NCBI GenBank assembly: GCA_040752275.1
Contig: JBFMFH010000001.1
Location: forward strand, 1-44,900
Origin: JBFMFH01 sp040752275
Lineage (GTDB): Bacteria; Acidobacteriota; Vicinamibacteria; Vicinamibacterales; JAKQTR01
DNA length: 44,900 nt
Direction: 5' to 3'
Under the pieces are notes generated by a model. It was not told the origin of the DNA. It ran no database searches and worked only from the letters and a program-made list of their open reading frames with translations. Shown here one piece after another: positions 34,049-42,639 of the stretch; the stretch's first letter is position 1, and every line of letters starts with the position of its first letter. A program made the translations under genes and the position numbers.

Positions 34049-34116
34049 GGACCAGGGACCGGGGACCGGCTCAGCAGTACCGACCAGCACTCAAGACTCA
34101 AGGCTCAAGACTCAAG
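34049..34116. repeat. Two adjoining heptamer arrays (GGACCRG and ACTCAAG)
   Basis: Three GGACCAG/GGACCGG units at 34049-34069, and after 19 unrelated bases four ACTCAAG-type units at 34089-34116 (ACTCAAG, ACTCAAG, GCTCAAG, ACTCAAG). They fill the 99-base gap between the dinB stop and the secreted-protein gene. Confidence 0.9.
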
Positions 34117-34125
34117 ACTCTGAGG

Positions 34126-35214
34126 CTACGGTTCTGCGTCGAACGGTAGGTCGGCCGATGCTGGCTGTGCTGCGGGCACGTGCGGCGCATTCGTCAGCCC
34201 ATGCAGGCTGACACCCAGCAGGCGCACGGGCCGCCGCCCCGCTTCGGTCCGCGACAGTAGTGCGACGGCACCGGCCGTGATCGCGTCAACATCCCGGACT
34301 GCCGGCTCGCGCGTCTCGCTCCTGGTGATCGTGATGAAGCCGGCGTACCGGACCTTCAGCGTCACCGTCCGGGCGTACGCGTCCGTGCGCTCGAGCCAGC
34401 CGGCCACTTCTCGTGCCATGCCCGCCACGCGCGCCCGGATATCCTCGATGTCGGTCAGGTCGGTCGCGAACGTGCGTTCCGTGCCTACCGACTTTCTGGG
34501 ACGTGACGGTTCGACGGGCCGGTCGTCGATGCCGGAGGAAAGCTGCACGAGCCACTCGGCCGCGCTTCCCACGGCCTGTCGAAGCGCGGCCCGGTCGGCC
34601 GTGCGTACATCGACGAGCTTCTCGAGTCCAAGGCTCCTGAGCCTACGCGCCGTGACTGGGCCGACCCCCCACAGCGCATCCAGCGGCAGTCTCTCGAGGA
34701 AGCGTTCGACGCGCTCAGGGGCGATCACCGTCAGGCCGTCCGGCTTCTTCCAGCCCGACGCGATCTTGGCGAGGAACTTGTTGGGTGCGGCGCCGGCCGA
34801 CGCCGTCAGCCCGGTCGCCTCCCTGATGGCGGCCTTGATCCGCTTCGCTACATTGACGGCCAGCGGCTCACCCCACGAGTTCGCGGTCACGTCGAGATAC
34901 GCCTCGTCGAGGGAGAGCGGCTCCACGAGGGGTGTCACCGAGCGGAAGATCTCGAACACCTGTGCCGAGACCGCTCGGTACTTGGCGAAGTCGGGCCTGA
35001 CAATGACCAGTTGCGGGCAGGCGCGAATGGCGCCGGCCATGGACATCGCCGACCGCACCCCGAACGCCCGCGCCTCGTAGCTGGCGGCCGCCACCACGCC
35101 GCGCTGGTCGGGACGGCCGCCCACCACCACGGGCTGCCCGCGCAACTCCGGGCGATCGCGCTGCTCAACCGACGCGTAGAAGGCGTCCATGTCGACGTGG
35201 AGGATGCGGCGCAT
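34126..35214 (-). CDS. dinB: DNA polymerase IV (Y family)
   Basis: 362 residues, the normal size. Y-family motifs are intact: HVDMDAFYASVEQRD (catalytic Asp8), the YEARAFGVRSAM steric and dNTP loop, PLSLDEAYLDVT (Asp103, Glu104), and a helix-hairpin-helix region LWGVGPVTARRLRSLG, then the little-finger domain. The C-terminus ends in DLPF-type residues that could bind the sliding clamp. It carries out error-prone translesion synthesis. The ATG at 35214 begins the conserved motif. Upstream is the 402-base divergent gap filled with heptamer, pentamer and dispersed repeats, with no visible LexA-type box. Confidence 0.97.
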   Translation of the reverse strand: MRRILHVDMDAFYASVEQRDRPELRGQPVVVGGRPDQRGVVAAASYEARAFGVRSAMSMAGAIRACPQLVIVRPDFAKYRAVSAQVFEIFRSVTPLVEPLSLDEAYLDVTANSWGEPLAVNVAKRIKAAIREATGLTASAGAAPNKFLAKIASGWKKPDGLTVIAPERVERFLERLPLDALWGVGPVTARRLRSLGLEKLVDVRTADRAALRQAVGSAAEWLVQLSSGIDDRPVEPSRPRKSVGTERTFATDLTDIEDIRARVAGMAREVAGWLERTDAYARTVTLKVRYAGFITITRSETREPAVRDVDAITAGAVALLSRTEAGRRPVRLLGVSLHGLTNAPHVPAAQPASADLPFDAEP

Positions 35215-35233
35215 CGCTGATTCCTGTCAGAAT

Positions 35234-35348
35234 ACAGAAGACAGGAGACAGAAGACAGAAGACAGGGATCGGGGACCAGGGACCAGGGATCGGGGACCAG
35301 GGACCAGGGACCGGGGATCGGCTCGGCACGGCACAGCACGGCACGGCA
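35234..35348. repeat. Composite array: 4 x ACAGRAG, 8 x GGGAYCR, 5 x CGGCA
   Basis: Three abutting tandem arrays in the dinB / ABC-exporter divergent gap: heptamers ACAGRAG at 35234-35261, heptamers GGGAYCR (GGGATCG, GGGACCA, GGGACCG) at 35265-35320, and pentamers CGGCA/CAGCA at 35324-35348. The ACAGRAG family also lies at 7604 and the GGGAYCR family at 19435 and 34049. Bases 35349-35444 hold nothing else recognised. Confidence 0.92.
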
Positions 35349-35444
35349 CGCGTCGAACGGTTTGCGGAGGGTCCTCGGCGAAGCGACGGCCAGACAGGTC
35401 GGTACGAGGTCCCGAAGCAAACCCTGTGAGCACGGCGATGGCGT

Positions 35445-35545
35445 CAGTTCGCAAGACGCGCCGGAGAACGAGGGGGCCAGCCGGCGCAGTGGTCCGCGGA
35501 GCAGCCGCAGGGGCCGACGCGCGGCCGCGACGCGGCCCTGGCCCG
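35445..35545 (+). repeat. Dispersed ~100-base element, copy A
   Basis: Begins CAGTTCGCAAGACGCG and contains AACGAGGGGGCCAGCCGGCG and GGAGCAGCCGC, then GCGGCCGCGACG. It is about 80% identical to 43992-44095 by eye over ~95 bases, with weaker similarity for another ~60 bases upstream. Both copies lie just upstream of a plus-strand gene. This copy ends 71 bases before the exporter ATG, and the rest of that gap is GC-rich with nothing recognised. Confidence 0.75.
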
Positions 35546-35616
35546 GCGAAGCCCCCACAGCGCCAGCCCGGCGAAGGCGGCCCCCTTTCCGTAGTACGCT
35601 GTCACGACGGGTCAAT

Positions 35617-37470
35617 ATGGACAAACCCAAGAAGAAGATCCAGTGGTCGGACGTGTGGGAAGAAGCGCGCGTGCTGGTGTGGCGGCACCGCTGGCGTCTC
35701 GCGCTCGGCCTCACGCTCATGCTGGTGAACCGGGTGGTCGGCCTGGTGCTGCCCGGCACGTCCAAGTTCCTGATCGACGAAGTCATCGGCAACGCACGCG
35801 CGGACCTGCTTCCCTGGATCGCGGGGGCGGCCGCCGTGGCCACGCTCATCCAGGCGGTGACATCGTATGCGCTGTCGCAGTTGCTGAGCGTTGCCGCGCA
35901 GCGCGCGATTGCCGACATGCGGCGCAGCGTCAACGAGCACGTGATGCGCCTGCCGATCGGCTACTTCGACAAGACGCAGACGGGCCAACTCATTTCGCGC
36001 ATCATGAACGACGCCGAAGGCATCCGGAACCTGATCGGGACTGGACTCGTACAGTTGACCGGCGGATTCGTCACGGCCGCCATGGCGCTGACGGTGCTCT
36101 TCTGGCTGAACTGGGTGCTCACCTCCGTCACGCTGGTCGTCCTCCTGGCCTTCGCTGGCGGCATGGGCTGGGCGTTCACGAAGCTCCGGCCTCTCTTCCG
36201 CGAGCGGGGCCAGATCACGGCCGACGTGACGGGCCGGCTGAACCAGGCCCTTGGCGGCGTTCGCGTCGTCAAGGCCTACGTGGCAGAGCGCCGCGAGCAG
36301 TCGGTCTTCTCGGCCGGGGTCGAGCGGCTGTTCCAGAACATCGCGAGGTCCATCACGGGCGTGTCCTCGGTGACGGCCGGATCGACGGTGATCGTCGGCG
36401 TCATTGGCGTGCTGATGATCGTCATCGGCGGCCGGTCGATTCTCGCCGGCGAGATGACGCTGGGCGACTTCGTCATGTACCTGTTCTTCACGGGCCTGAC
36501 AGTGGCACCCCTCGTCCAGATGGCGTCCATCGGCACGCAGCTGACGGAGGCGTTCGCCGGCCTCGATCGCATCCGCGAGGTCAAACGCATGGCCACGGAG
36601 GACGATGAAGACGAGAGCCGACAGCCGATGCCCGATCTGATTGGCGACGTGCGGTTTGAAGACGTGTCGTTCGAATACAACGCCGGCATGCCCGTGCTGA
36701 CCGACGTCTCGTTCCTCGCGCCGGCCGGCACCACGACCGCGCTGGTGGGGTCGAGCGGGTCGGGCAAGAGCACACTCATCTCGCTCATCATGACGTTCAA
36801 CCGGCCGAAGAGCGGGCGGGTACTCGTCGACGGCCTCGACCTGACGTCGGTCCGGCTGCGCGACTACCGGTCTCACCTCGGCATCGTGCTGCAGGACAAC
36901 TTCCTGTTCGATGGCACCGTGTCCGAGAATATCGCCTACGCGAGGCCGGATGCGGGGCGCGAACAGATCGAGGCGGTGAGCCACCTGGCGCACTGCGACG
37001 AGTTCATCCAGGGCTTTCCCGAGAAATACGACACCGTGGTCGGTGAGCGCGGCGTGCGCCTGTCGGGCGGGCAGCGCCAGCGGGTCGCCATCGCCCGGGC
37101 GCTTCTCGCGGATCCGAAAGTGCTGATCCTGGACGAGGCGACATCAAGCCTCGACAGCGAAAGCGAGGCCTACATCCAGGACGGTCTCCGTTCGCTGCGG
37201 ACCGGGCGCACCACGTTCGTCATCGCGCACCGGCTCTCCACCATTCAGAGCGCGGATCAGATCCTCGTCCTTGAGCAGGGGAGCATCGTCGAGCGCGGCA
37301 CTCATGCCGAACTCATGGCGCTCGATGGGCGGTACCGCCAGCTGCACGACAAACAGTACCGCCTCGAGCGCGACCGCTTCGTGAATCCCGGCGAGGATTT
37401 CACGCCGGAGCCCCCGAAGCCGGAGCCGTCGAAGACGCCGGCGGTGTCATTCAGACCGGGATCCCTGTGA
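35617..37470 (+). CDS. ABC exporter, fused permease-ATPase (MsbA/MDR-like)
   Basis: 617 residues: an N-terminal six-helix exporter domain (about 20-330, with YFDKTQTGQLISRIMNDAEG and LGGVRVVKAYVAER coupling regions) and a C-terminal ATPase with GSSGSGKST (Walker A), VLQDN (Q loop), RLSGGQRQR (signature), VLILDEATSS (Walker B) and AHRLS (switch His). All catalytic motifs are intact. It would work as a homodimer in the inner membrane, moving lipids or hydrophobic compounds outward; the cargo is not evident. The ATG at 35617 is used because upstream frame is repeat DNA. It overlaps the alpha/beta hydrolase gene by 4 bases. Confidence 0.95.
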   Translation: MDKPKKKIQWSDVWEEARVLVWRHRWRLALGLTLMLVNRVVGLVLPGTSKFLIDEVIGNARADLLPWIAGAAAVATLIQAVTSYALSQLLSVAAQRAIADMRRSVNEHVMRLPIGYFDKTQTGQLISRIMNDAEGIRNLIGTGLVQLTGGFVTAAMALTVLFWLNWVLTSVTLVVLLAFAGGMGWAFTKLRPLFRERGQITADVTGRLNQALGGVRVVKAYVAERREQSVFSAGVERLFQNIARSITGVSSVTAGSTVIVGVIGVLMIVIGGRSILAGEMTLGDFVMYLFFTGLTVAPLVQMASIGTQLTEAFAGLDRIREVKRMATEDDEDESRQPMPDLIGDVRFEDVSFEYNAGMPVLTDVSFLAPAGTTTALVGSSGSGKSTLISLIMTFNRPKSGRVLVDGLDLTSVRLRDYRSHLGIVLQDNFLFDGTVSENIAYARPDAGREQIEAVSHLAHCDEFIQGFPEKYDTVVGERGVRLSGGQRQRVAIARALLADPKVLILDEATSSLDSESEAYIQDGLRSLRTGRTTFVIAHRLSTIQSADQILVLEQGSIVERGTHAELMALDGRYRQLHDKQYRLERDRFVNPGEDFTPEPPKPEPSKTPAVSFRPGSL

Positions 37471-38684
37471 CGAGAGGACGCCTGTCGCCCGGCGTTCGGG
37501 TCGCCGTGCGCGTCGCGGCCTGGGCCCTGGCGGCAACGATGCTGGTGTCCGCGTGGCTGGCCGTTGCGCCCGCAACCTCGTACCGGCACTTCCAGGCCAG
37601 AGTCGTCGCCAGCGAGGGCAGCGCGTGGGTGGCGCTGGCCGGCGTCCTGCTGGTGGTTGGCACTCGCGCAACCCGGCTCGGTACGGGCATTGCCGCGATC
37701 GGCCTGCTGTCGGCCGCGACGGCCTCGGTCCCCCTCGCGCGGGCGCTGCCCGTGGCCGCGTCGGTGCCGGCCCAGTTCGACAGGGTGTTCGGGCCGCCCG
37801 GGCCGTTGCCCGCCGCCGGGGGCGTGCCGCGGTCCGCCCCGCTGGTTCTCGTGGATCTCTGGCGAGGCCTCGACTTGCCGGACGTCACGCCTACTACGTT
37901 TGCGTATCGGGAGGTCGACGGCGCTGAGCTCGCGATGGACGTCCTGAGGCCCTCGGGGTCGGGTCCCTGGCCGGGCATCGTTGTCGTCCATGGGGGAAGT
38001 TGGAGCGGCGGGGCGAGAACCGAGTTCTCCGGCTTGAGCCGTTACCTCGTCGACCGCGGGTTCATTGTCGCGTCCATGGACTACCGGCTGGCGCCGCGCT
38101 GGTCCTACCCGGCGGCGGCCGAGGATGTCATGACCGCCATCGAGGCCCTCAAGGAGAATGCTCGAGACATCGGGCTGGATGCAACCCGGCTGGTGCTGCT
38201 GGGACGGTCGGCCGGCGGCCAGCTCGCGCTCCTGGCGGCCTACACGGCGAACGATCCGGCGATCCGAGGCGTCGTGTCCTTCTACGCGCCGAGCGACCTG
38301 GTGTACGGCTACGAACACCCGGCGGATCCCAGGGTCTTCGACTCGACGCGCGTGCTCACCACCTACATCGGTGGACATCTGATCGCAAAGCGGGACCAGT
38401 ACCGAGCGGCCTCGCCCGTCGCCTACGTCGACCAGTCGACACCGCCGACCCTCCTGATCCACGGGACGCCCGACGAACTGGTCGACAAGGAACAGAGCCG
38501 CCGGCTCGATCGGCGCCTGGCCGACGCGGGCGTGCCGCACCTGCTGGTCGAGCTGCCGTGGGCCAGCCACGGCTGCGACTACTTCCTGCGAGGCCCGTGC
38601 GGCCAGATCAGCACCTACGCGGTCGAACGGTTCCTGCGGAGTGTGTTGCGCGCCCACACGGCCTTCACCCCGTCACACCAGTAG
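37467..38684 (+). CDS. Membrane-anchored alpha/beta hydrolase (BD-FAE/esterase type)
   Basis: 405 residues. Three N-terminal hydrophobic segments (about 12-34, 50-67, 72-95) precede an alpha/beta-hydrolase domain: VVVHGGSWSGG (oxyanion hole), MDYRLAPRWSYPAAAEDV, LLGRSAGGQLAL (nucleophilic Ser), IHGTPDELV (acid Asp) and WASHGCDYF (catalytic His). This matches the esterase/lipase group related to polysaccharide esterases. The GTG start overlaps the exporter stop by 4 bases, so the enzyme and exporter are co-made and may act on the same lipid or ester product. The stop codon is the first part of the palindromic element at 38682-38717. Confidence 0.92.
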   Translation: MTRGRLSPGVRVAVRVAAWALAATMLVSAWLAVAPATSYRHFQARVVASEGSAWVALAGVLLVVGTRATRLGTGIAAIGLLSAATASVPLARALPVAASVPAQFDRVFGPPGPLPAAGGVPRSAPLVLVDLWRGLDLPDVTPTTFAYREVDGAELAMDVLRPSGSGPWPGIVVVHGGSWSGGARTEFSGLSRYLVDRGFIVASMDYRLAPRWSYPAAAEDVMTAIEALKENARDIGLDATRLVLLGRSAGGQLALLAAYTANDPAIRGVVSFYAPSDLVYGYEHPADPRVFDSTRVLTTYIGGHLIAKRDQYRAASPVAYVDQSTPPTLLIHGTPDELVDKEQSRRLDRRLADAGVPHLLVELPWASHGCDYFLRGPCGQISTYAVERFLRSVLRAHTAFTPSHQ

Positions 38685-38717
38685 CGAGACTCCGCCCCGG
38701 ACCGCAGAGGAGCTAGC
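38682..38717 (+). repeat. Palindromic 3'-end element, copy 3
   Basis: Reads TAGCGAGACTCCGCCCCGG then ACCGCAGAGG, in the same orientation relative to the hydrolase gene as copies 1 and 2 are to theirs, and includes its TAG stop. The core stem survives only with G-U pairs on the opposite strand. It fills the gap between the convergent hydrolase and pheT genes. Confidence 0.45.
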
Positions 38718-38723
38718 GCTTCC

Positions 38724-41294
38724 TTAGCCCCGCAGCACCGCCCCGAACTCGTCGCCAAGGGCGCGGGCGATGCGCTCCCGCGTCTTCTTCGCATCGCCAT
38801 CGGTGAGCGTGCGATCCGGCGCCTGGTAGGTGACCTGGAAGGCGAGACTCCGCCTGCCCTCGCCAATCTGCTCACCGATGTAGTCGTCGAAGAGCAGCGC
38901 CTCGGTGACGAGCGGCGAGCCCGCTCGGAGGATCGCGTCGCGCACGCGGACAGCGGCGACCGCCTGATCCAGGACGAAGGCGAGGTCCTCCTTGATCGGG
39001 GGATAGGCGGGCACGGCCCTGATCGGATGGCGGTCAACGGCCTGTGCCAGAATCGGGTCCAGTTCGAGTTCTGCGACCACCACGCGCAAGTCCTTCAGGT
39101 CGAAACGCTCGGCGACGACTGGATGCAGCTCGCCCATCCAGCCGCACGGCCGACCGCCGGCGGAAACTCGGGCCGTCCGACCGGGCCGAAGCGCGTCGTG
39201 CTCGCTGGGCTCGAATGAGATATCTCGTGCCACAAGGCCGTCGGCGAGATCCTCGACGACGCCCTTGACGTCGAAGTAGTCGACCGCCGAGCGGTCACCG
39301 CCCTGCCAGTTGAGCGGCGTCCTCGGACCGGCCATCAGGATGCTGAGACGCAGCTGTTCTTCCGGCAGCGGCTCGCCATCGCGAACCAGGTAGGCGTGGC
39401 CGATCTCGAAAAGGGCCAGCCGCTCGGTATTGCGGGCGTTCGAGGCGGCCACCTCGAGCACACCGGGCAGCAGCGTCCGGCGCATCACCACGCGGTCCAC
39501 GACGATGGGATTGGCGAGCCGTAGGTACGGTGGCGGTTCTGCAGACGACGTCACGTGCAGCCGGCTCTCGCGTTCCGGCGACGTGAGGCTGTAGGTGATG
39601 ATCTCCTGCAGGCCCAGACCCGCCAGGACGTCCCTCGCGCGCTCCTCGAGCATCATGGCCCGGCTGGGATGGGGCGGCGGAATCACCTCGGCCAGCATCG
39701 TGTTCGGGATGCGCTCGTAGCCATAGATGCGGGCGATTTCTTCGAGCAGATCGGCACGTCCGATCGTGCCAGTGCCAATGTCCAGGCGATGTTCCGGAGC
39801 GATGACGCGGATCGTCTCGAGGTCGGTCTCGCTGCCAGACGATTCGCACTCGAACTCGAGGGACTCCAGAATGCGGACGATCTCGTCTCGCCCCATCCTC
39901 ACCCCGAGCTGACGTTCGACGTCGGCCGCCGTGATCTCGACGACCACAGCAGCCGGCCGGCCCGGGTAGCTGTCGACGAGACCGGCCGCGATGGTGCCGC
40001 CTCCCCAGCGGCGCATCAGTGCAAGCCCGCGGCGGACGCCCTGGTCCGCCAGCGCGGGATGGACGCCGCGCGAGAACCGGTACGACGCTTCCGACGGGAG
40101 GTTTTGCGCCTTCGCCGTCTTGCGGATGTTGATGAAATCCCACGCCGCCCCCTCGAGCAGGACGTTGGTCGTCTGGTCCGACACCTCGGACTCGGCGCCG
40201 CCCATGACGCCGGCCATCGACAGCGCCCCCTGCTCGTCGCAGACCAGCACGGCGTCCACATCCAGCTCGCGCTCCACCCCATCGAGCGTCGTCAGCGTCT
40301 CGCCACGCTCCGGCAGGCGCGTGATGATGGTGGGTCTCCGCGCTCCCGCCCGTCGTGCAATCACGTCCCAGTCGAAGGCATGGAGCGGCTCACCCAGCTC
40401 GAACATCGCGTAGTTCGTCGCATCGACGATGTTGCTGATCGGGCGAGTACCCACGAGCCGCAGGCGCCGCTGCACCCAGTACGGGCTCGGCCTGATGGTG
40501 ACGCCCTCGATGAGGCCCAGCACGAAGCGCGGGTTCAGCCGCGCGTCGCGGATGTCGATGCCGATACGGCCGTCGATGGGCGTGCCCTCGGCGACGACGG
40601 TGAGGTCCGGCGCCTTGAGCGGAACTCCTGTGATCGCGGCGACCTCGCGGGCAATGCCGTAGATGTTGGCGTTGCGCGCCATGTTGGGGTTGATCTTCAC
40701 GGTGAAGACCACATCTCCCATGTAGTCGGCCGCCGGCACGCCGACGGGCGCGTCGGCGTCGAGGACGATGATGCCTTCGTGGTCGTCGGAGATGCCCAGC
40801 TCCTTTTCCGAGCAGACCATGGACTTCGACTCGACGCCGCGGATCTTCGCGCGCCTCAGCGTCATCACCTCGCGGCCCGGCCTGTGGCCGTCGTAGAGGA
40901 TGGCGCCCTCGCGGGCGAAGACGACCTTCATCGGCGCGACCAGCGGTCCGGTACCCTTCAGCAGCAGCAGGTTGGGCGCCCCGGTCAGCACGATGTGCTC
41001 CACGCCGGTCCCGTCGTCGACTCTCAGCAGCGTCAGGCGGTCGGCGTTGGGATGCGGCATCACCTCAAGGATCCGAGCGATGACAATCGTGGCCGGGTCC
41101 CAGGCGAGGCCCTTGGCGGGCGGGCCCGGGCGGCCGGCGGCCGGGAGTCCGGCAATCGCACGGGTCGAGGGCGCCAGGCCCACGTACTCGATCTCTTCGA
41201 CCTCGAGGCCGGCGAAGGTCAGCCGGTCGGCCAGCGCCTCGGGGCCATCGGCGATCGCGACGAAGTCGCGAAGCCAGCTCAGTGGGACCTGCAT
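38724..41294 (-). CDS. pheT: Phenylalanine-tRNA ligase beta subunit
   Basis: 856 residues. Starts MQVPLSWLRDFV as in the family. It has a tRNA-binding (EMAP-like) domain (about 60-190, with PHPNADRLTLLRVDDG), the B3/B4 editing domain, B5 (SEASYRFSRGVHPALAD; VEITAADVERQLGVRM), the catalytic-like core (IPNTMLAEVIPP) and a C-terminal anticodon-binding FDX-ACB domain ending in GDAKKTRERIARALGDEFGAVLRG. With PheS it forms the (alpha-beta)2 enzyme that charges tRNA-Phe in the cytosol. It is slightly longer than the ~800 usual, owing to an Ala/Pro/Gly-rich insert near residues 42-65. It lies 56 bases after pheS on the same strand. Confidence 0.97.
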   Translation of the reverse strand: MQVPLSWLRDFVAIADGPEALADRLTFAGLEVEEIEYVGLAPSTRAIAGLPAAGRPGPPAKGLAWDPATIVIARILEVMPHPNADRLTLLRVDDGTGVEHIVLTGAPNLLLLKGTGPLVAPMKVVFAREGAILYDGHRPGREVMTLRRAKIRGVESKSMVCSEKELGISDDHEGIIVLDADAPVGVPAADYMGDVVFTVKINPNMARNANIYGIAREVAAITGVPLKAPDLTVVAEGTPIDGRIGIDIRDARLNPRFVLGLIEGVTIRPSPYWVQRRLRLVGTRPISNIVDATNYAMFELGEPLHAFDWDVIARRAGARRPTIITRLPERGETLTTLDGVERELDVDAVLVCDEQGALSMAGVMGGAESEVSDQTTNVLLEGAAWDFINIRKTAKAQNLPSEASYRFSRGVHPALADQGVRRGLALMRRWGGGTIAAGLVDSYPGRPAAVVVEITAADVERQLGVRMGRDEIVRILESLEFECESSGSETDLETIRVIAPEHRLDIGTGTIGRADLLEEIARIYGYERIPNTMLAEVIPPPHPSRAMMLEERARDVLAGLGLQEIITYSLTSPERESRLHVTSSAEPPPYLRLANPIVVDRVVMRRTLLPGVLEVAASNARNTERLALFEIGHAYLVRDGEPLPEEQLRLSILMAGPRTPLNWQGGDRSAVDYFDVKGVVEDLADGLVARDISFEPSEHDALRPGRTARVSAGGRPCGWMGELHPVVAERFDLKDLRVVVAELELDPILAQAVDRHPIRAVPAYPPIKEDLAFVLDQAVAAVRVRDAILRAGSPLVTEALLFDDYIGEQIGEGRRSLAFQVTYQAPDRTLTDGDAKKTRERIARALGDEFGAVLRG

Positions 41295-41350
41295 GAGACA
41301 CGCTCGCTTGCTAGACGTGACGAAGGCCGACACGCATCGGCCGCCGCCCG

Positions 41351-42376
41351 CTAAAACTGCTCCAGGAACCGAAGGTCGTTAGCCGCGAAATAGCGGATGT
41401 CCTCGATCTTGTGCATGAGCATCGTGATGCGCTGCGGACCCATGCCGAACGCGAATCCCGAGAACTCGTTCGGGTCGTACCCGCCGTTTTGGAGGACGAC
41501 CGGGTGCACCATGCCGCAGCCGAGGATCTCGAGCCAGCCGCTCTGCTTGCAGACCGGGCAGCCGCGCCCATCGCATACGAAACACTCGACGTCCATCTCG
41601 GCCGAGGGCTCGGTGAACGGGAAGTGATCCGCGCGGAAGCGCGTCCGGACCGTAGAACCGAAGAGCGCGTGCGCGAACGCCGTGAGCGTGCCCTTCAGGT
41701 CCGCCATCGTGATATGGCGTCCGATGGCCAGGCCCTCCACCTGGTAGAACTGGATCTCGCTGCGCGCCGTGATCTGCTCGTAGCGGTAGCACATGCCAGG
41801 CAGGATGACGCGGATCGGCTCGGGGCAGTACTCACACATCACGTGGATCTGTCCGGGCGAGGTGTGCGTCCGCAGGATCACGTTCGGCGTCGTCGTGTAG
41901 AACGTGTCCCACATGTCCCGCGCCGGGTGATGGGGCGGGATGTTCAGGTAGCCGAAGTTGAACTCGTCGGTTTCGACCTCGCGCGAGCGGTAGATCTGGA
42001 AGCCCATCTCTGCGAAGATCGCGTAGATGCGGCGCAGGGTCTGCGTCGAGGGGTGCAGCCGCCCGCGGCCGCGCCGGCGCCCCGGAGCGGTGACGTCGAT
42101 TGCGCCCCTCGTCAGTTCTTGCGCCAGTTCCTCCTGCCGGATGCGTTCGGACGCCTGTTCGAAGGCGCGTTCGATGGCCTGCTTGGCGAGATTCCCCGCC
42201 TTGCCGGCCTCGCGGCGCTCCTCTCTCGAGAGCGCGCCCAGGCCGCCGAGCGCCGCGACGAGCGGCGAACCTCGCCCGAGGTGGGCAATCCTCCACCGCT
42301 CGAGCCCCGCCGATTCCGTCACGGCCTCGAGGGCCGCCAGCGCGTCCCGTTCGATCTGTTCGAAGTTCATGGACAT
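41351..42376 (-). CDS. pheS: Phenylalanine-tRNA ligase alpha subunit
   Basis: 341 residues. An N-terminal coiled-coil arm (1-95) is followed by the class II core: HPSTQTLRRIYAIFAEMGF, FNFGYLNIPPHHPARDMWDTFY, LRTHTSPGQIHVM, MCYRYEQITARSEIQFYQVEGL (motif 2) and GFAFGMGPQRITMLMHKIEDIRYF (motif 3). A small four-Cys knuckle (CFVCDGRGCPVC, about 265-276) is present as in many bacterial PheS. In motif 3 the usual Glu of G-x-G-x-E-R is Gln (GPQR). The start may be the ATG at 42376 or two codons later. The upstream leader contains a dispersed repeat rather than a visible attenuator. Confidence 0.97.
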   Translation of the reverse strand: MSMNFEQIERDALAALEAVTESAGLERWRIAHLGRGSPLVAALGGLGALSREERREAGKAGNLAKQAIERAFEQASERIRQEELAQELTRGAIDVTAPGRRRGRGRLHPSTQTLRRIYAIFAEMGFQIYRSREVETDEFNFGYLNIPPHHPARDMWDTFYTTTPNVILRTHTSPGQIHVMCEYCPEPIRVILPGMCYRYEQITARSEIQFYQVEGLAIGRHITMADLKGTLTAFAHALFGSTVRTRFRADHFPFTEPSAEMDVECFVCDGRGCPVCKQSGWLEILGCGMVHPVVLQNGGYDPNEFSGFAFGMGPQRITMLMHKIEDIRYFAANDLRFLEQF

Positions 42377-42410
42377 ACGTGTGACTGACGAGAGACGGTC
42401 TCACAACCTC

Positions 42411-42514
42411 CGCGGGTCCTGTCGCCGGACAGCCCACCGCTGCTCAGGCCCACAAACGAGACCACGGCTGAGGGCCTTCCGCCCCGGCGGGCGCCCGTCC
42501 GGCGCCACCCGCTC
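42411..42514 (-). repeat. Dispersed 104-base repeat, copy 1
   Basis: Matches 44797-44900 at 99 of 104 positions with no gaps. It has two self-complementary parts, including CCGGCGGGCGCC-type GC-rich stems near 42484-42505. It lies in the pheS leader, 34 bases upstream of the start. Confidence 0.9.
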
Positions 42515-42526
42515 GGTTGTAACAGC

Positions 42527-42548
42527 GGTTCTAGAGTACTCCAGAACC
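42527..42548. repeat. Near-perfect 22-base palindrome
   Basis: GGTTCTAGAGT followed by ACTCCAGAACC: 11-base arms with one mismatch and no loop. It lies 92 bases past the DUF711 stop and about 150 bases before pheS, so it could be an operator or a transcript-ending hairpin. Bases 42549-42639 hold nothing else recognised. Confidence 0.6.
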
Positions 42549-42639
42549 CCCGGGTTCGGCCTTGGGTCCCTGTCGAGCGTACCCGTTGCGGGCGTCAGGG
42601 TCGCCGCTCGGCCCCGGCGGTCCAACGCCGATGTGCAGG

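Noticed and set aside
42377..42514. T-box or attenuator in the pheS leader
   Set aside because: A GGTGGG ... GACCCGCGG-like stretch caught the eye, but the same 104 bases recur at 44797 away from any synthetase gene, so it is a dispersed repeat. No T-box core sequence or terminator T-run was seen.
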